Source: Desulfuromonadaceae bacterium (GTDB lineage: Bacteria > Desulfobacterota > Desulfuromonadia > Geobacterales > Pseudopelobacteraceae). From it: a stretch of DNA of 64,000 bases. The notes below the pieces were generated by a model. It saw only the letters and a list, made by a program, of their open reading frames with translations. It was not told the origin of the DNA and searched no databases. Below, one piece after another: positions 60,963 to 64,000 of this stretch (position 1 is its first letter; each line of letters opens with the position of its first letter). Position numbers and translations under genes: made by a program. The stretch is taken from assembly GCA_028712075.1 (NCBI GenBank), contig JAQTQX010000017.1, positions 1-64,000 of the forward strand, written 5' to 3'.

Positions 60963-61697
60963 CTACTGCAGCCTGAAATGGACCGGCATAACGATCTCGG
61001 CCACTACCGGCGGCTTTGGAAATGGCGCGACTCTTTTGACTGTGTCCATGGCACTGTTATCCAGCACGGCATACCCGCTGCTCTCTTTGACATGAACTGA
61101 ATGAACCCCTCCGTCCCTGTTTACCACGAATGCAAGAACAACCCTACCGGTCCATTCCATTCTCCGGGCGACCGGTGGGTAGTCCAGCCGTTTCATAATA
61201 CGTTCCCGGATGTAATTGAAATGCTCTTTGAGGTACTTTTTATGAACGTGCTTAGTGTCGGATTCACCTATAGCGATGTCGCAGGTTGAAGTTGCCGTAG
61301 TTCGGGAGTAACTGTTTACAGAAGCAGTAGCCACTGCCGCTGTACTGCCTTCAGCTCTTTGTCCTGCTGATACCTTCGCAGCTTGAACCACATCATTAAC
61401 CGGTTGAGCAACCGGTTCCTTCGGCGCCGCAGGACTGCTAACGACTGGCACCGGCAAAGCCGGCTGTGTAACCATCTTCGCAGCAGGTACGTGCTTGGCC
61501 TGAGGGGAGACTGGCGGCGCTGACAAAGGCTGTTTCGCCGGTCTGGTCTCATGAAGTGAGGACAACTCGTTCAGGCTGAAATCAATGATCATAACATCCT
61601 TGTGTGCGATCATCCCCGCTGTCAGTTTTATCACCAGCGCAAGAAGCACTCCGTGCAATAGCGCAGACATGACGATATATTTGATCGGCTCATTCAT
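60963..61697 (-). CDS. tonB: Energy transducer TonB
   Basis: A 244-residue TonB. An N-terminal membrane anchor (YIVMSALLHGVLLALVIKL) keeps the conserved SxxxH, a Pro/Ala-rich periplasmic spacer covers ~55-110, and the C-terminal TonB domain includes YPPVARRMEWTGRVVLAFVVNRDGGV with ESSGYAVLDNSAMDTVKRVAPFPKPP. It passes proton-motive energy to outer membrane receptors. It overlaps the small upstream gene by 4 bases (ATGA), the last gene of the run beginning with the TonB-dependent receptor at the window's right end. ExbBD are not in the window. Confidence 0.93.
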   Translation of the reverse strand: MNEPIKYIVMSALLHGVLLALVIKLTAGMIAHKDVMIIDFSLNELSSLHETRPAKQPLSAPPVSPQAKHVPAAKMVTQPALPVPVVSSPAAPKEPVAQPVNDVVQAAKVSAGQRAEGSTAAVATASVNSYSRTTATSTCDIAIGESDTKHVHKKYLKEHFNYIRERIMKRLDYPPVARRMEWTGRVVLAFVVNRDGGVHSVHVKESSGYAVLDNSAMDTVKRVAPFPKPPVVAEIVMPVHFRLQ

Positions 61698-61936
61698 GAT
61701 CGTGACCCTGTCTTCAGACTCGTTTTACACATTCCACTGATGTGATCCAATTCATCAGATGCTGCTTTCCTCTTTTTCCAGAGAGCCACGGCAACGAGTA
61801 ACAGCCCCATACCCGCACAACGAAAACATGTGCAGCATGCACTTCCGGCGCACAAACCGGCAGCGGCAGACATACCGGCAACACCGCCGGCAGCGCCAAC
61901 GGCTCCAAATGTCATTGTATCACGTAGTTTTCCCAT
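61694..61936 (-). CDS. Small Gly/Ala/Cys-rich membrane protein
   Basis: An 80-residue protein, MGKLRDTMTFGAVGAAGGVAG, followed by SAAAGLCAGSACCTCFRCAGM and a hydrophobic helix LLLVAVALWKKRK. Five cysteines lie between two membrane-like segments. AAGGAG precedes ATG 61936, inside the end of the Fe-S protein gene (17-base overlap), and it overlaps tonB by 4 bases. Tight coupling suggests a shared function. Family not recognised. Confidence 0.65.
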   Translation of the reverse strand: MGKLRDTMTFGAVGAAGGVAGMSAAAGLCAGSACCTCFRCAGMGLLLVAVALWKKRKAASDELDHISGMCKTSLKTGSRS

Positions 61937-62753
61937 AACAGATTGCTCCTTCCGGGCAGGCTTTTTCACATTGACGACAGGGCATACAGGAAAGTTGATC
62001 TATCTTTGCCGTGGCATCCATACTGATGGCCCAGGTGGGACAAACATCGATACATTTCCCGCAGCCGTTACAGCGGTGCTCAACTACGTTCATCCGGTTG
62101 CCGAATTTCATCCCGAGCAGGCTTGAAAGGGCATCCAGTGCACCTACCGGACAGAGGAAGTTGCAATATGCCCGCCCCCCTTTTGCCACGACCGCAAGCA
62201 GAATAAAGAGTGCCAGGTTGATCACTCCATAGGCCCGGAAAAAGTATGCCAAATCGGCCTGGACAAAGGCCGCTCCAAACAATCGCGGGACTGCAGCGAA
62301 GTTGCAGTAATTACAACAGAGACTCCCCAGACCAAGTAGGGGTGCAGCAACATAGACCCCCATATAGCCATAGCGAATTGGGGCAGCAGGTATTGAGGAG
62401 TAATCAATCTTGAGCTTGTCAGGAACAAGTCTGCTTCCCAGTTCGCCTGCTCCGCCGATCGGGCAGAGATGACTGCACCAGTAACGCCCCAGAAAAAAAG
62501 TCGAGACTACTGCAGCGCCAACCAGGGTAACCCCCATATATGCCCGCATTATGCCGCCCACAACTTCCTTTATGCCGGCACCGTTGCGGATAGCGTAAAA
62601 CATGCGTGGGCACCAGGTTCCACAGAAATCGATGCCCCCTGTGGATATCTGAAAAATGAATGCCAGTGGCGGTAGAAAGAGCGCCAGCGACAGGACCATA
62701 ATCATGGTGCGATGCCTGCTCATGAAACCGGCTTGTGCGCTTTCAATGGTCAT
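61920..62753 (-). CDS. NapH/NosR-like membrane Fe-S protein
   Basis: A 277-residue polytopic protein with about five membrane helices. Cysteine motifs CGTWCP, CSHLCP, CCNYC and CNFLCP lie at helix ends, as in NapH/NosR/CcoG-type proteins, and two classic [4Fe-4S] motifs CNGCGKCIDVCP and CMPCRQCEKACP end the protein. It could pass electrons across or along the inner membrane, perhaps from quinol to a periplasmic partner. ATG 62753 has AGGAGG 7 bases upstream. It overlaps the upstream gene (62743) by 11 bases. Confidence 0.85.
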   Translation of the reverse strand: MTIESAQAGFMSRHRTMIMVLSLALFLPPLAFIFQISTGGIDFCGTWCPRMFYAIRNGAGIKEVVGGIMRAYMGVTLVGAAVVSTFFLGRYWCSHLCPIGGAGELGSRLVPDKLKIDYSSIPAAPIRYGYMGVYVAAPLLGLGSLCCNYCNFAAVPRLFGAAFVQADLAYFFRAYGVINLALFILLAVVAKGGRAYCNFLCPVGALDALSSLLGMKFGNRMNVVEHRCNGCGKCIDVCPTWAISMDATAKIDQLSCMPCRQCEKACPEGAICYGKTT

Positions 62754-63390
62754 CGTCGCCACCTCCTGCGCCATCTGCAAACTGGATAGGTATCCTCAAG
62801 AGCGGCCCATTGGTTGCGACATCATAAAATGCCACAGCAGGCCCTTTTACTCCCTGAGATCCAACCTTCTTACCGCGCCATTTACTCCCTGCATCAGCAG
62901 AACTTTTCGCAGTCATGTTTCCGCCTTCGGATTCACATTGCGTGCATACCGGTTCAGTTCCACGCACTGCCTGCTTCTGTTGCGCAACGACAGGGGTATG
63001 TTGCCGAACCGTGACAGGTCCGCGTTTGATTTTCACCCAGAGAGCAACCCTGTCCCTCGGACGAAGATCAAAGTAGGTATTGTCCCGAAATGTTGGATGG
63101 CGATGTATTCCAATGTCTACGACAGGTTCTGAATTATGAAATGTTGCGGTGAGAGTGGGATCACCTTCCAGGACTACACGGGCGTTGCCGTGGTATGGTG
63201 GCACAACAGCGGCGGTGGCAATCAGCACATAGCTATCCCTATCCTTGTCCAGCAGGGCGGGATGGCGAGCCACCCCACCCCCTTGCTTTATCATTCCCAT
63301 GGCGTGCGCCGAGTCATGAAAGCGGTATGTGGCAGCCAGCGTGAAAAATGCGACTGACACGATGAAAATGATGAGCGTTTTTCCATTCAT
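62743..63390 (-). CDS. Exported hypothetical protein of the TonB operon
   Basis: A 215-residue protein with an N-terminal signal (LIIFIVSVAFFTLAATYRFHDSAHA). Mature part has beta-strand-like stretches (DRDSYVLIATAAVVPPYHG, GIHRHPTFRDNTYFDLRPRD) and a CTQC motif near residue 149, and ends in GGGDDDH. The His-rich segments and end could bind metal. It lies 9 bases after the TonB receptor stop and overlaps the Fe-S protein gene by 11. Not recognised. Confidence 0.65.
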   Translation of the reverse strand: MNGKTLIIFIVSVAFFTLAATYRFHDSAHAMGMIKQGGGVARHPALLDKDRDSYVLIATAAVVPPYHGNARVVLEGDPTLTATFHNSEPVVDIGIHRHPTFRDNTYFDLRPRDRVALWVKIKRGPVTVRQHTPVVAQQKQAVRGTEPVCTQCESEGGNMTAKSSADAGSKWRGKKVGSQGVKGPAVAFYDVATNGPLLRIPIQFADGAGGGDDDH

Positions 63391-63399
63391 AATGCGCTC

Positions 63400-64000
63400 C
63401 TAAAATTTGTAGGAAAGCTTGCCAAAAAACGAAATCGGCGCGCCCGGACGGTAGCGGTCATTCCCGACAGAGTCCTTGGTAACCTCCATGGCATACCGCT
63501 TGTCAAAGACGTTATTGACATCGAAGGTAACATCCCATTGCTTGTTCTCGTAACCAACCATGGCATTCGTCAGGAAATCGTAGCCGTGGTATGTGCCGGA
63601 GTTGGCATTATCAACGTAATACTCGCCCCAGCCGTAGGTATCAATTTTGGCCTTGAAACCGGATGGATGTTTGTAGAATGAGTAAAAGCTGTACTGATGT
63701 TTCGGTACATAGGGCAGGCGGTTACCAGAGCGGTCGTAAGTCACTCCCGAAATCGGCTCATCAAACCTGTCGAACCGGAAATCACTGTAGGTATAGGTGC
63801 CTCCCAGAAACAGACCCTGAAGAATCTGGTACTTGCAAGCAAGTTCAACACCTTTTTTAATCGTCGATCCGGCATTGTTATAGGTGGTGTCTCCGCCGGC
63901 CAGATAGGTCAACACAACTTCATCAGTGACATCCATGTAGAACAGGGAAAGATCGATTGTGTGACCACCAGGATAGCGGGCCCGGGCGCCGGTTTCATAG
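63400..64000 (-). CDS. TonB-dependent outer membrane receptor (partial, C-terminal)
   Basis: The frame is open to the window edge and gives ~199 C-terminal residues. It starts at the edge with YETGARARYPGGHTIDLSLFY and ends in a C-terminal Phe (FFGKLSYKF), the usual outer membrane barrel signature. The motif WDVTFDVNNVFDKRYAMEV, near the end, is diagnostic of TonB-dependent receptors. It transports a siderophore, metal complex or other compound; the ligand cannot be told. It leads the operon with the secreted, Fe-S, small and TonB genes. Confidence 0.9.
   Translation of the reverse strand, partial: YETGARARYPGGHTIDLSLFYMDVTDEVVLTYLAGGDTTYNNAGSTIKKGVELACKYQILQGLFLGGTYTYSDFRFDRFDEPISGVTYDRSGNRLPYVPKHQYSFYSFYKHPSGFKAKIDTYGWGEYYVDNANSGTYHGYDFLTNAMVGYENKQWDVTFDVNNVFDKRYAMEVTKDSVGNDRYRPGAPISFFGKLSYKF

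Overview
The window looks like a chromosomal stretch of a delta-proteobacterial, Geobacter/Pelobacter-like anaerobe (Desulfuromonadia). This is inferred from gene content: two tungsten aldehyde:ferredoxin oxidoreductase (AOR) family proteins, pyruvate carboxylase, a multihaem c-type cytochrome, sigma-54 activators, a PEP-CTERM protein, and a GGDEF protein with the serine signature described for Geobacter cyclic AMP-GMP synthases. No rRNA or CRISPR array was seen. One tRNA (Arg, anticodon TCG) is present.

Layout. 1-7.2 kb: end of an unknown gene, then a minus-strand run of MazG-like pyrophosphohydrolase, phosphofructokinase, AOR and a membrane-anchored PilZ protein, then a B12-binding radical SAM protein. 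7.7-9.4 kb: a PAS/sigma-54 activator gene split by a -1 frameshift. 9.4-18.2 kb: tRNA-Arg and a minus-strand run (secreted protein, dGTPase, YfbR-like nucleotidase, second AOR, TPR protein), then pyc. 18.4-26.8 kb is an accessory region: hicAB, a PIN toxin pair, an IS200-like transposase set among repeated palindromes, a DUF1016 nuclease, several orphan genes and gene remnants; ilvE and a small ferredoxin also lie there. 27-36 kb is the conserved block rpsB-tsf, pyrH-frr-uppS-cdsA-dxr-rseP-tsaB plus an FG-GAP-like exported protein. 36.4-48.9 kb: sucCD, a PEP-CTERM gene, then dnaE-accA-rluB-corC-lnt-prfB, where prfB has the classical programmed +1 frameshift. 48.9-54.9 kb: small membrane proteins, an EamA transporter, an unusual MshEN-type/trihaem cytochrome fusion behind a good sigma-54 promoter, an NtrC-like regulator and a GDSL lipoprotein. 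55-58.8 kb: ovoA with exported msrA and msrB, and remnants of YceI and nitroreductase genes. 59-64 kb: lipoprotein plus GGDEF pair, then a TonB-centred operon (TonB receptor, secreted protein, NapH/NosR-like Fe-S membrane protein, small membrane protein, TonB).

Themes. Cyclic dinucleotide signalling recurs: a PilZ protein, a cytochrome carrying three MshEN-like repeats, and a Hypr-type GGDEF protein. Methionine and thiol redox repair is grouped (ovoA, msrA, msrB). The accessory region between pyc and rpsB carries toxin-antitoxin pairs, a REP-like palindrome family with its probable transposase, and decayed genes, as expected of a region of gain and loss. Every functional call is read from sequence motifs only; no database search was made.
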